39,567 nt of DNA from JAHCHG01 sp038246645 (lineage in GTDB: Bacteria > Acidobacteriota > Blastocatellia > Pyrinomonadales > Pyrinomonadaceae), in the NCBI GenBank assembly GCA_038246645.1, contig JBBRVS010000025.1:1-39567 (forward strand), in the 5' to 3' direction. Both the position numbers and the translations under genes were made by a program. The notes below the pieces were generated by a model. The model made no database searches and was not told where the DNA came from. It saw only the letters and a program-made list of their open reading frames with translations. Shown here in pieces: positions 1 to 6,875 of the stretch (positions are counted from its first letter, which is position 1; every line of letters begins with the position of its first letter).

Positions 1-561
1 AAAGCCGCGTTTGTTCACGGCGAATACTGGCGCGTTTTAACCGGCGCGGCTCTTCACGGCGGACTTATTCATCTCGCTTTTAACAGCTACGCTTTATATA
101 TTCTCGGCAAACTGATTGAAACACTTTCAAACCGCGTTCATCTGCCGGTAGTTTTTTTGCTTTCCGCCATCGGCGGTAACTTTATGAGTTTAGCGTTTAC
201 TCCCGACGGCATTTCTGTCGGCGCGTCGGGCGGCATCATCGGATTTTTGGGCTATTTAACAGTTTACGGCTTTTACCGCCGCAAATTAATGTCGAACGCC
301 TTGCTCAAAAATATGCTTTTTAATGTTGTGTTTATCGCTTTTATGGGAGTATTTGTAATTCCGAGCGTTGATAATTTCGCTCATTTAGGCGGACTTTTGA
401 TGGGAGCAATTTACGGCATTTTCCAGATTCCGAGAGATTTATACAAAGACCCGCGCGAAACTACTCCGCTGATGGAAATCATCGGCTTTGCCGCGCTCGG
501 CATTTTTCTTTTTGTTGCGGTTTTAACTGTTTTACTGCTGTTTCAGATTGTCAGATTGTAG
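1..561 (+). CDS. Rhomboid family intramembrane serine protease (5' truncated by window edge)
   Basis: The reading frame is open from base 1, so the N-terminus lies outside the window; 186 residues are visible. Rhomboids cleave membrane proteins inside the bilayer with a Ser-His dyad. The visible part starts in the region around the second helix, with a His-Gly-Gly...His...Asn pattern (HGGLIHLAFN). It then shows the catalytic GASGG motif (Ser codon at 226-228) and a later HLGG motif (His codon at 382-384), followed by a last hydrophobic helix. Both active-site residues are therefore present and the protein is probably active. The gene ends 145 bp before trmB, with a palindromic repeat in between. 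The family assignment is secure; the substrate is unknown. A second, separate rhomboid lies at 30188-30925. Confidence 0.9.
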   Translation, partial: KAAFVHGEYWRVLTGAALHGGLIHLAFNSYALYILGKLIETLSNRVHLPVVFLLSAIGGNFMSLAFTPDGISVGASGGIIGFLGYLTVYGFYRRKLMSNALLKNMLFNVVFIAFMGVFVIPSVDNFAHLGGLLMGAIYGIFQIPRDLYKDPRETTPLMEIIGFAALGIFLFVAVLTVLLLFQIVRL

Positions 562-563
562 AG

Positions 564-671
564 GTCAGAACCATCTGCGGTAGCGGATGGTTGAACGTAA
601 TAAACTTGGATGATTATAATAAAAATTCAAGGTGATAGTCTTAAACCGCCCGCTACCGCAGACGGTTCTGA
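564..671. repeat. REP-like imperfect inverted repeat
   Basis: The arms at 564-590 and about 645-671 are nearly perfect reverse complements. The core is GTCAGAACC-TCTGCGGTAGCGG, with a few mismatches. They are separated by an AT-rich loop of about 54 bp. The element fills the space between the rhomboid gene and trmB. The GC-rich arms look like REP/BIME-type extragenic palindromes rather than a terminator, because no T-run follows. Confidence 0.75.
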
Positions 672-706
672 CATTTGAAATCGTCAGATTATAATTTATT
701 CACAAA

Positions 707-1342
707 ATGCCGCGAGTCAGAGTTCATCAACACGTTAATCCTTTAGCGACTTATTTTCGTCAGTTAGAAGTAAATCCGATCGAGATCGAAGAGATTTTCG
801 CCGATCCCGCGCTTCCTTTGTTTGTTGACATCGGCTGCGGGCGCGGGCGTTTTTTGATGAAAATGGCGGAGCTTGAGCCGAAGCAGAATTTTCTCGGGCT
901 GGAAATTCGCGCACCGATTGTCGAAGAAGCAAACTCGATTGCTCAGGAGCGGAATTTCAAAAATCTGCATTATCATTTCTGCAACGCAACGCTCGCGCTC
1001 GACAAACTTTTTGTCAATTTGCCCGCAAATATTCTCGAAACCGTAACGATCCAATTTCCCGATCCGTGGTTTAAGAAAAAACACGCCAAACGCCGGATGG
1101 TCAAGGATAATCTGGCGGAAACGGTCGTCAAACATCTTAAAATCTCGGGCAAAATTTTCATTCAATCAGACGTCGAATTTCTGGCGGAAGAAATCTTCGA
1201 GTATTTCAGACAATACGAAAACTTGCGCGAAATCGAAACAAACGAAAATCCTTTTCCGGTAAAAACCGAACGCGAAAATTCGGTCGAAGCCCGTGATTTG
1301 CCGGTTTATCGGACAATGTTCGAGAAAATTAAAAGCTCGTAA
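707..1342 (+). CDS. trmB: tRNA (guanine-N7-)-methyltransferase TrmB
   Basis: This cytoplasmic enzyme transfers a methyl group from S-adenosylmethionine to N7 of G46 in the variable loop of tRNA. The 211-residue length is normal. The SAM-binding glycine motif DIGCGRG is at residues 41-47. The family signature FPDPWFKKKHAKRR, which contributes tRNA and active-site contacts, is at 117-130. The C-terminal region (about 185-205) contains the expected Thr-rich segment before the end. The ATG at 707 is the only good start and is preceded only by a weak purine stretch. The gene stands alone between two repeat-containing intergenic regions. I see no anomaly. Confidence 0.95.
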   Translation: MPRVRVHQHVNPLATYFRQLEVNPIEIEEIFADPALPLFVDIGCGRGRFLMKMAELEPKQNFLGLEIRAPIVEEANSIAQERNFKNLHYHFCNATLALDKLFVNLPANILETVTIQFPDPWFKKKHAKRRMVKDNLAETVVKHLKISGKIFIQSDVEFLAEEIFEYFRQYENLREIETNENPFPVKTERENSVEARDLPVYRTMFEKIKSS

Positions 1343-1448
1343 TTTCTTGTCTTAGAGCAAATCTAACAGTTTTCATCTATCAGCTATAATCTATTCCGAA
1401 ATGTTATTTTATCCTCGAAGCAAATTTTAGGGAATTAAAGGACAGAAA

Positions 1449-1533
1449 GAAATAATTTACAGGGATGACAGGATATATAGGGATATTAAAAATAAAATTA
1501 TCTCTGTATATCCTGTCATCTCTGTGAATTTCT
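1449..1533. repeat. AACAGGGAT-family palindromic repeat, copy 1
   Basis: The left arm (about 1449-1485) and right arm (about 1499-1533) are reverse complements with a few mismatches, built from iterated CAGGGAT/CAGGATA-like units. The same family recurs at 11709-11800, 12523-12591 and 26780-26916. The rest of the 1343-1556 stretch shows no open reading frame I can support. Confidence 0.75.
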
Positions 1534-1556
1534 TACGTAAATTTTATATTAGCTGT

Positions 1557-1586
1557 TTGCTCTTTTAATTAAATTTCCTGTATCAT
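1557..1586 (+). promoter_or_regulatory. Candidate sigma70-type promoter for aspS leader
   Basis: TTGCTC at 1557-1562 and TATCAT at 1581-1586 are separated by 18 bp. The predicted transcript start would fall about 9 bases before the leader-peptide ATG at 1602. The match to consensus is moderate, so this is an inference from position. Confidence 0.4.
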
Positions 1587-1601
1587 TCACAAGGTTTAAA
1601 A

Positions 1602-1637
1602 ATGAACGCAATTCGGTTTGATGATAATAATAATTGA
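1602..1637 (+). CDS. aspS leader peptide (attenuation peptide ending Asp-Asp-Asn-Asn-Asn)
   Basis: This is an 11-codon open frame, MNAIRFDDNNN, followed by TGA at 1635-1637. An AAGG purine stretch at 1591-1594 lies seven bases before the ATG. The last five sense codons are GAT GAT AAT AAT AAT. The frame stands upstream of aspartyl-tRNA synthetase and is followed within three bases by a hairpin that overlaps a terminator stem. That is the classical layout of ribosome-mediated attenuation, in which stalling at the codons of the regulated amino acid lets transcription continue. The tandem Asn codons would make sense if the enzyme also supplies Asn-tRNA through the indirect Asp-tRNA(Asn) route. 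The frame is seen directly; the function is inferred. Confidence 0.75.
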   Translation: MNAIRFDDNNN

Positions 1638-1639
1638 TT

Positions 1640-1668
1640 GGCGCGAGCGTTAAAATTAGCGTTCCGCC
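1640..1668 (+). promoter_or_regulatory. Candidate antiterminator hairpin of the aspS attenuator
   Basis: GGCG at 1640-1643 can pair with CGCC at 1665-1668, with an inner CGTTA/TAGCG stem containing one G-U pair and a small internal mismatch. Its 3' arm uses CGCC at 1665-1668, which is also the start of the terminator's 5' arm, so the two structures exclude each other. A ribosome reaching the leader stop (1635-1637) would cover the 5' arm and favour the terminator. A ribosome stalled at the Asp codons would leave it free. Confidence 0.55.
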
Positions 1669-1708
1669 TTTCGTTTATGTCATAAATCGAAAGGCGTTTT
1701 TTTATTTT
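1665..1708 (+). terminator. Rho-independent terminator of the aspS attenuator
   Basis: CGCCTTTCG (1665-1673) pairs with CGAAAGGCG (1688-1696). The stem extends through TTTAT/ATAAA with one bulge and a three-base loop. It is followed by seven T residues and further T-rich sequence. It lies 115 bp before the aspS ATG with no gene in between other than the leader peptide, so it acts on transcripts entering aspS. Confidence 0.8.
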
Positions 1709-1711
1709 ATT

Positions 1712-1737
1712 CGTCATTTGTCATTTGTCATTTGTCT
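1712..1737. repeat. Short tandem repeat, GTCATTT unit
   Basis: About three and a half copies of a seven-base GTCATTT unit lie between the attenuator terminator and the aspS ribosome-binding region. A second mini-repeat (ACTAAGGA-like) follows at about 1790-1813 and contains the probable Shine-Dalgarno AAGGA for aspS. Such heptamer tracts also occur at 16858-16890 and, inside a coding region, at 21782-21818. Confidence 0.6.
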
Positions 1738-1822
1738 TTCGCAAGTTGAATTTTATTTCAAAACTTAGCTTAAATTGCAAAACTGCAAAGGACTAAGGAT
1801 TAAAGACTAAGGACAAAATTAT

Positions 1823-3628
1823 ATGTTAGATACATTAGGAAATTTAGAAAGAACACACACTTGCGGCGAATTGCGCGAAGCAAATGTCGGCGAATCGGTC
1901 GTTTTAATGGGCTGGGCGGCGAAAAAGCGCGACTTCGGCGTTTTTACATTTATTGATCTGCGCGACCGCTACGGTTTGACGCAGATCGTCGTCAGCGAAG
2001 AAACCGCAAAGGAAGCGCACGCCAAAGCGAAAAATGTGCGCGGCGAATATGTCGTTGCGGTGAAAGGTGAAGTTTCTTTGCGCGATGAAGGTGCGAGAAA
2101 TGCAAAGTTGGCAACGGGCGAAATTGAAATTCACGTTACGGAAATTCTAATTTTGAACGACGCAAAAACTCTGCCGTTTGAACTCGAAAAAGCCGGTTCA
2201 CAAAATCTAGCGTCCGAAGATTTACGCCTCAAATATCGTTATATTGATCTGCGCCGCCCGACATTGCAAAAGAATTTGATGATGCGTGCCAAAGCGTTGC
2301 GAAAAATCCGTGATTTTATGGATAAAGGAGATTTTCTCGAAATCGAAACGCCGATTCTGCTCAAATCCACGCCGGAAGGCGCACGCGATTTCGTCGTTCC
2401 GTCGCGCATTCACACCGGAAAATTTTTCGCGCTGCCGCAATCGCCGCAGATTTTAAAGCAGATCACGATGATCGCGGGGCTTGATAAATATTACCAGATC
2501 GCCCGCTGTTTCCGCGATGAAGACCTGCGGGCAGACCGCCAGCCGGAATTTACGCAACTCGACATCGAGATGAGTTTTGCCAATGAAGAAATGGTCTTCC
2601 GCACGATGGAAGGTGTTTTGCAGGAAGTTTTTTCATTGGTCGAAACCGAATTTCCCGAAAAATTTCCGCGAATGACTTACCGCGAAGCGATGCGCCGATT
2701 CGGGGTTGATAAACCCGATCTGCGTTTCGGAATGGAACTTGTTGATTTATCCGAAAATTTGCGCGATACGGATTTTGCGCCGTTTGCTTCCGTTCTTGAA
2801 AACAAAGGCGAAATCAAAGCGATTGTCGCCAAAGGCAAAGCCGATTATTCGCGCAAAAATCTGGATGAATTTCAAGAATTCGTCAAACGCTACGGCGCGA
2901 ACGCGCTTGCGTGGATAAAAGTCGGCGATGAAATAACATCTTCGCTTTTGAAAGTTTTAGGCGAAGAAAAGATCAATCAATTAGCCAAAACCGCCGAAGC
3001 CGAAAAAGGCGATATTGTTTTAATCGTCGCGGGCAAAAAATCGGTTGTCGCGGCTTCGCTCGGCGCATTGCGGAAAGAAATCGCCAAGCGCGAAAATTTG
3101 ATTCCGAAAGGCGTTTACAAACCGCTCTGGGTGACGGAATTTCCGATGTTTGAATACAATGAAGACTCCCGGAATTACGATCCGATGCACCATCCGTTCA
3201 CATCGCTTTTGGACGAAGACGTGCCGCTATTTAAACGCGCCATCGAAGACGGCGAAACTAAACTTTTAGGCGAAATCCGCGCCCGTGCTTACGATATTGT
3301 CATCAACGGCTACGAAATCGGCAGTGGTTCGATCCGCGTTCATCAAAGCGATATTCAAAGTCTGATCTTCAAAGCGCAAGGTTTGACACGCGAAAAAGCG
3401 CAGGAAAGATTCGGATTTTTCCTCGATGCGCTTCGCTACGGCACGCCGCCGCACGGCGGTTTCGCCGCCGGAATCGAACGCCTCGTGATGCTCTTGCAGG
3501 AAACCGACAACATCCGCGATGTCGTCGCCTTCCCGAAAACTGCGTCGGCGCAGGATCTAATGATGGATTCGCCCGGCGATGTTGACGACGCGCAATTGAA
3601 CGAACTCGGAATAAAAATTGTTGAATAA
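1823..3628 (+). CDS. aspS: Aspartyl-tRNA synthetase
   Basis: This class II synthetase charges tRNA(Asp), and tRNA(Asn) as well if it is the non-discriminating type. The 601 residues match the bacterial type: N-terminal OB-fold anticodon-binding domain (about 15-110), RYIDLRRP linker at 139-146, and QSPQ substrate loop at 206-209. Class II motif 2 is FRDEDLRADRQPEFTQLD at 230-247. A GAD insertion domain spans roughly 290-400, and the motif 3 sequence GIERLVMLL lies near the C-terminus. The start at 1823 has AAGGA about ten bases upstream. I cannot decide from sequence alone whether it is discriminating; no gatCAB or asnS is in the window. The upstream leader peptide and terminator suggest control by attenuation in response to charged tRNA(Asp)/tRNA(Asn). 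Confidence 0.97.
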   Translation: MLDTLGNLERTHTCGELREANVGESVVLMGWAAKKRDFGVFTFIDLRDRYGLTQIVVSEETAKEAHAKAKNVRGEYVVAVKGEVSLRDEGARNAKLATGEIEIHVTEILILNDAKTLPFELEKAGSQNLASEDLRLKYRYIDLRRPTLQKNLMMRAKALRKIRDFMDKGDFLEIETPILLKSTPEGARDFVVPSRIHTGKFFALPQSPQILKQITMIAGLDKYYQIARCFRDEDLRADRQPEFTQLDIEMSFANEEMVFRTMEGVLQEVFSLVETEFPEKFPRMTYREAMRRFGVDKPDLRFGMELVDLSENLRDTDFAPFASVLENKGEIKAIVAKGKADYSRKNLDEFQEFVKRYGANALAWIKVGDEITSSLLKVLGEEKINQLAKTAEAEKGDIVLIVAGKKSVVAASLGALRKEIAKRENLIPKGVYKPLWVTEFPMFEYNEDSRNYDPMHHPFTSLLDEDVPLFKRAIEDGETKLLGEIRARAYDIVINGYEIGSGSIRVHQSDIQSLIFKAQGLTREKAQERFGFFLDALRYGTPPHGGFAAGIERLVMLLQETDNIRDVVAFPKTASAQDLMMDSPGDVDDAQLNELGIKIVE

Positions 3629-3631
3629 ATT

Positions 3632-3662
3632 TAAGGCAGGCGTTATGCTTGCCTTATATTTT
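3632..3662 (+). terminator. Rho-independent terminator after aspS
   Basis: TAAGGCAGG (3632-3640) pairs with CTTGCCTTA (3648-3656) to give a 9-bp stem including one G-T pair, with a seven-base loop. TATTTTTAT follows. It begins four bases after the aspS stop codon. Confidence 0.75.
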
Positions 3663-3663
3663 T

Positions 3664-3933
3664 ATGAAACCATTTTGGAAATTGATTCTTGCATTCTATC
3701 TGCCGATACACTTTGCGGTCGGATGTGCTTATGTTGCCGATTCGATTTTAGGCGGTAAAGTAGATTGCAGAAATCTATGCACTTTTCCAATGGGTTCTTG
3801 CGCCGATTTCACAACATTAATGCTATTTGATCTATTTGCTTATCCGAGCATCGGACTAATTCTTTTGGCTTTTATTCTTCCCTTTATAATTTACAAACGC
3901 AATCGTCCGGTTTATCAAACGAAACTTTTTTGA
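3664..3933 (+). CDS. Small two-helix membrane protein, unknown
   Basis: I do not recognise this 89-residue product. The ATG at 3664 is preferred over an in-frame TTG at 3649, which lies inside the aspS terminator stem. Two hydrophobic segments (about residues 5-25 and 60-82) flank a short loop. The loop holds three cysteines (Asp-Cys-Arg-Asn-Leu-Cys and Gly-Ser-Cys), with a fourth Cys at the end of the first helix. A periplasmic loop with paired cysteines could form disulfides. No clear ribosome-binding site is visible and it directly follows a terminator, so it may be weakly expressed. The ORF is plausible but unproven. Confidence 0.5.
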   Translation: MKPFWKLILAFYLPIHFAVGCAYVADSILGGKVDCRNLCTFPMGSCADFTTLMLFDLFAYPSIGLILLAFILPFIIYKRNRPVYQTKLF

Positions 3934-3956
3934 TACTAAATTATCCGAACAAAATC

Positions 3957-3965
3957 TGATATAAT
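3957..3965 (+). promoter_or_regulatory. Extended -10 promoter, TGnTATAAT
   Basis: A perfect extended -10 element (TGATATAAT) lies 20 bp before the ATG at 3985. No good -35 is at the usual distance, which fits extended -10 promoters. The identical nonamer occurs at 34866-34874, before another small gene. Confidence 0.6.
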
Positions 3966-3984
3966 ATCGTAACTAAGTCAAACG

Positions 3985-4617
3985 ATGCCAAAGAAATTCG
4001 ATACAAATCCGCTTGATCCAGACTTTCCCGAAAAGGTGAAGGAAACTGAAACTGTAATTTTGCCGACTTCCAATCAGAAGAATGGGCAGACGCGAAAGTT
4101 TGCCGATGTTATTGATACCGAACAGCAAACGCGTAAGTTCAACGAAGCAGAATTTAACTCGTATAATTCGACATTCGGGAAGGAAGGCAATTATCCGACA
4201 AATTATCAAACCACAAATCTTTATGATAAAAATGTCGAAACAGATAATTCACGGAAGGTTGCAAATGTCGGTTTGCCGGAAAATATTTTAGTTGCGCTGC
4301 CGTATCTTCCGTTTTATATCGGAATGATCGCGGGAATTTTAGAATTGGTTTTTGTGCCGAAAAGCGAAGCAAAAGTGCGTTTTCACGCCGCCCAAGGTCT
4401 TGCCGCGCATCTTGGAATCTTGATTGTTACAACTATTTTAGGATTTGCCGGAATTGCCACCGATTTAGCCGGAGTGGCAAGCAGTATTTTTTCGTTTGTG
4501 ACGTTTATAATGCTGTGTATTTTTGCCTTCAAAGCGTGGCAGGGCAAACCGATTCATATCGAATCGGTCGAATCGCTGACCAATTGGCTGGAAGAAACTA
4601 TCAAACCCCAGAAATAA
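3985..4617 (+). CDS. DUF4870-like membrane protein with disordered N-terminus
   Basis: The protein is 210 residues long. The first 90 or so residues are polar, rich in Asn, Thr, Lys and Glu, and probably disordered. The C-terminal 115 residues hold hydrophobic helices at about 96-118, 130-150 and 155-180. The segment Ala-Lys-Val-Arg-Phe-His-Ala-Ala-Gln-Gly between the first two helices is typical of the DUF4870/Tic20-like small membrane family, whose biochemical role is not established. A strong extended -10 promoter stands 20 bp upstream. The zinc-ribbon membrane gene follows after 17 bp and probably shares the transcript. The family call rests on the helix pattern and that loop motif. Confidence 0.65.
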   Translation: MPKKFDTNPLDPDFPEKVKETETVILPTSNQKNGQTRKFADVIDTEQQTRKFNEAEFNSYNSTFGKEGNYPTNYQTTNLYDKNVETDNSRKVANVGLPENILVALPYLPFYIGMIAGILELVFVPKSEAKVRFHAAQGLAAHLGILIVTTILGFAGIATDLAGVASSIFSFVTFIMLCIFAFKAWQGKPIHIESVESLTNWLEETIKPQK

Positions 4618-4634
4618 TTTTTTGGAGATAAGAG

Positions 4635-5081
4635 ATGTATTGTGCAAATTGCGGAAATCCGATAAAACCCGAACTAAATTACTGCAACCGCTGCGGCGGA
4701 AAGATCGAAAAAACCGAAAATAATCAAACGGCTTTTCAGAGCATTTCAACCGCAGTTACTTTCGTCGGACTCGGCGGAATGATCGTGATTCTTATTTTTG
4801 TACTCAAACTTCTTAAAGAAAATGTTGACATTTCAGCGGTCGTCGCTATTATCGCAATGTTTCTGGCAACGATTCTGACGATTATTTATATGACGATTCG
4901 CCTGATGCCGCAGTATTTGGATAAATCAAAAACGAACGAAAAAAGTTTTCCTGATTTCATTCCGCCGAATCAACTCGGTTCAGCAAAAACTGCCCAACTC
5001 GAAGAACCGAAACAAAATCCGGCAAGCGTCATCGAACACACGACGCGAACGCTTGAAGAAGTTTTCGTGAAAAAAAACTAA
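4635..5081 (+). CDS. Zinc-ribbon membrane protein
   Basis: The 148-residue protein opens with a compact zinc ribbon, two CxxC knuckles (CANC at residues 3-6 and CNRC at 17-20). A polar linker and two closely spaced hydrophobic helices (about 45-65 and 72-92) follow, then a charged, probably cytoplasmic tail. Ribbons of this type at the N-terminus of membrane proteins are common and poorly characterised. GGAGA about nine bases before the ATG is a good ribosome-binding site. It lies 17 bp after the DUF4870-like gene, so the two are likely co-transcribed and may act together at the membrane. The specific function is unknown. Confidence 0.7.
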   Translation: MYCANCGNPIKPELNYCNRCGGKIEKTENNQTAFQSISTAVTFVGLGGMIVILIFVLKLLKENVDISAVVAIIAMFLATILTIIYMTIRLMPQYLDKSKTNEKSFPDFIPPNQLGSAKTAQLEEPKQNPASVIEHTTRTLEEVFVKKN

Positions 5082-5111
5082 TTTAACGTTAATGCTGGAT
5101 AAGAAATCTTG

Positions 5112-5219
5112 CCCACGAATCTGCACGAATCGGCACGAATATTTCAAACAATTTTGAAAATTTTAGATAAAAAACCGTATTTCAAACAAATTCGTGAAAA
5201 TTCGTGTGATTCGTGGGTA
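5112..5219. repeat. CACGAAT-family palindromic repeat
   Basis: The left arm (5112-5143) consists of iterated CACGAAT units. The right arm (5188-5219) is its imperfect reverse complement. It fills the gap between two convergent genes and is the only copy of this family in the window. Confidence 0.75.
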
Positions 5220-5248
5220 AATAAATTTTAACCTGCATTGAGGTTAAT

Positions 5249-6778
5249 TTACCTGACAAATGGCGTAAGCAAACTCAGCATTGCGATAATTACAATCGCG
5301 CCGAAAATATCGAGCAGAATTCCGTAACGCACCATTTTCATCAAAGGAATATAACCCGAACCGTAAACAATTGCGTTGCACGGCGTTGAAACCGGCAGCA
5401 TAAATCCCAAACTCGCGGCAAATGTCGCGCCGAGTGCCGGAATCAAAGGGTCTTCGCCCTGCGCCTGAGCAATTGCGATGACAACCGGAACGACCATATT
5501 TGCCGAAGCCGTGTTTGAAGTAGTTTCGGAAATGATGATCGCCACGATCACCGCCGCCACCAAAAGTCCGAAACCGCCGCTCACAGGCAAAAGCGAAGTC
5601 ATATTTCTGCCGATTGATTCCGCAAGCCCTGTCTGAAAAGACAAAACTCCGAGCGCGAATCCGCCGCCGTAGAGCAAGATCACGCCCCAATCAATTTTTA
5701 CCGCTTCATTCCACGTAATCGCTTTTTCGCCCGGTTTATTTCCCGGCAGAAGAAACAAAAGACACGCGCCGACAACCGCGCCGACCGCTTCCGGCAGACG
5801 CGAATTTATCGCTTTATAGATCGCGCTCGTGTCTCCGGCAAAAAGCGCGACCAAACCGGAAAAAACCCAGAGCGTAACGGCGGTGGCAAAGGCAAAAACC
5901 GTTGATTTCTGCCCGCGTGTCCATTTGCCCAAAGCGGCTCTTTCCCGCGCGATCATTTCCGCGCTTCCGGGAATTTCCTTAACTCCGGCGGGCGCGAGAA
6001 AATTCAGGTAAAAATAGAGAAAAAGGTAAAGAATGATAACAATTGGCGCACCGATCATCATCCATTTGAAAAACGAGATTTCCGCGCCTAAAATTTGGCG
6101 GATAAAACCGAGACCGATGACATTCGGCGGCGTTCCGATCGGAGTCATCAAACCGCCGATTGACGCGGCAAAAGATGTAATCAGCATCATCGCCGTCGCG
6201 TAATTGCGGTTGATCTTTACGCCCGTTTCCTTTTCGTGTTTGAATAAAAACGCGATGATCGAAAGCCCGATGGCAAACATCATCGCGGTCGTCGCCGTAT
6301 TGGAAATCCAGGCGGAAGCAAACGCCGTTACCGCGCCGAACGCAAACAAAATCCGCGAAGGTCGCGCCCCGATTATTTTTAAAGATAAAACGCCGAACGC
6401 AAACCGTTTATCCAGATTGTGCAGAAAAATGCCGCGCGCCAGCATAAATGAGCCGATAAACAAAAACATCAGCGGATCGGCAAACGGCGCGAAAACCGTT
6501 TTGGCATCGGCGACTCTAAACAAAACGCAAAGTGCCGCGCCGATCAGAGCCGTCACCGGCATCGGCAAACTCTCGCAAATCCACAAAATTATAACAACGG
6601 CAATAACGGCGGCAAGCGAATGCGCTTCGGGCGTTAAACTTTCGAACGGCGTGAAAAAAATCAGCAAAAAAGCGACCGGTGCCAGCAGAAATCCGGCGCG
6701 ATTACGCCATTTTTCAAACCTTGCTTCCTGCGGCGTGATGACTTCTCTGACATTTTCATTTTCTTCAATTGACGGCAT
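5249..6778 (-). CDS. DASS/SLC13 family sodium:anion symporter
   Basis: This 509-residue inner-membrane protein has 11 or more hydrophobic helices. It carries the duplicated Ser-Asn-Thr signatures of the divalent anion:Na+ symporter family. The first is SNTATT, followed by the PIGTPPN loop; the second is ETTSNTASANM, followed by PVSTPCN. These helical-hairpin tips bind Na+ and the substrate carboxylates. Family members carry succinate, malate, citrate, sulfate or phosphate, and the substrate cannot be told from sequence alone. The start at 6778 gives a hydrophilic N-tail of about 25 residues before helix 1. It is followed downstream by the CACGAAT repeat and preceded by a 27-bp palindrome. Confidence 0.9.
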   Translation of the reverse strand: MPSIEENENVREVITPQEARFEKWRNRAGFLLAPVAFLLIFFTPFESLTPEAHSLAAVIAVVIILWICESLPMPVTALIGAALCVLFRVADAKTVFAPFADPLMFLFIGSFMLARGIFLHNLDKRFAFGVLSLKIIGARPSRILFAFGAVTAFASAWISNTATTAMMFAIGLSIIAFLFKHEKETGVKINRNYATAMMLITSFAASIGGLMTPIGTPPNVIGLGFIRQILGAEISFFKWMMIGAPIVIILYLFLYFYLNFLAPAGVKEIPGSAEMIARERAALGKWTRGQKSTVFAFATAVTLWVFSGLVALFAGDTSAIYKAINSRLPEAVGAVVGACLLFLLPGNKPGEKAITWNEAVKIDWGVILLYGGGFALGVLSFQTGLAESIGRNMTSLLPVSGGFGLLVAAVIVAIIISETTSNTASANMVVPVVIAIAQAQGEDPLIPALGATFAASLGFMLPVSTPCNAIVYGSGYIPLMKMVRYGILLDIFGAIVIIAMLSLLTPFVR

Positions 6779-6787
6779 AAATTACCT

Positions 6788-6875
6788 GTTTGGAGTCCCG
6801 CCTTTAGGCGGCTTCTGCGTTTATTTAAGGATTTTTAAGAATCATGAAAAGCCGCCTAAAGGCGGGACTCCAAAC
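6788..6875. repeat. 27-bp perfect inverted repeat (GGAGTCCCGCCTTTAGGCGG type)
   Basis: The arms at 6788-6814 and 6849-6875 are perfect 27-bp reverse complements with a 34-bp spacer. Each arm also contains an internal palindrome, CCGCCTTTAGGCGG. The right arm ends exactly one base before the stop codon of the next minus-strand gene. It is REP- or MITE-like and could form a cruciform or an RNA hairpin. Confidence 0.85.

Noticed and set aside
1385..1390. TATAAT after trmB as a promoter
   Set aside because: There is no -35 at suitable spacing and no gene directly downstream before the repeat.
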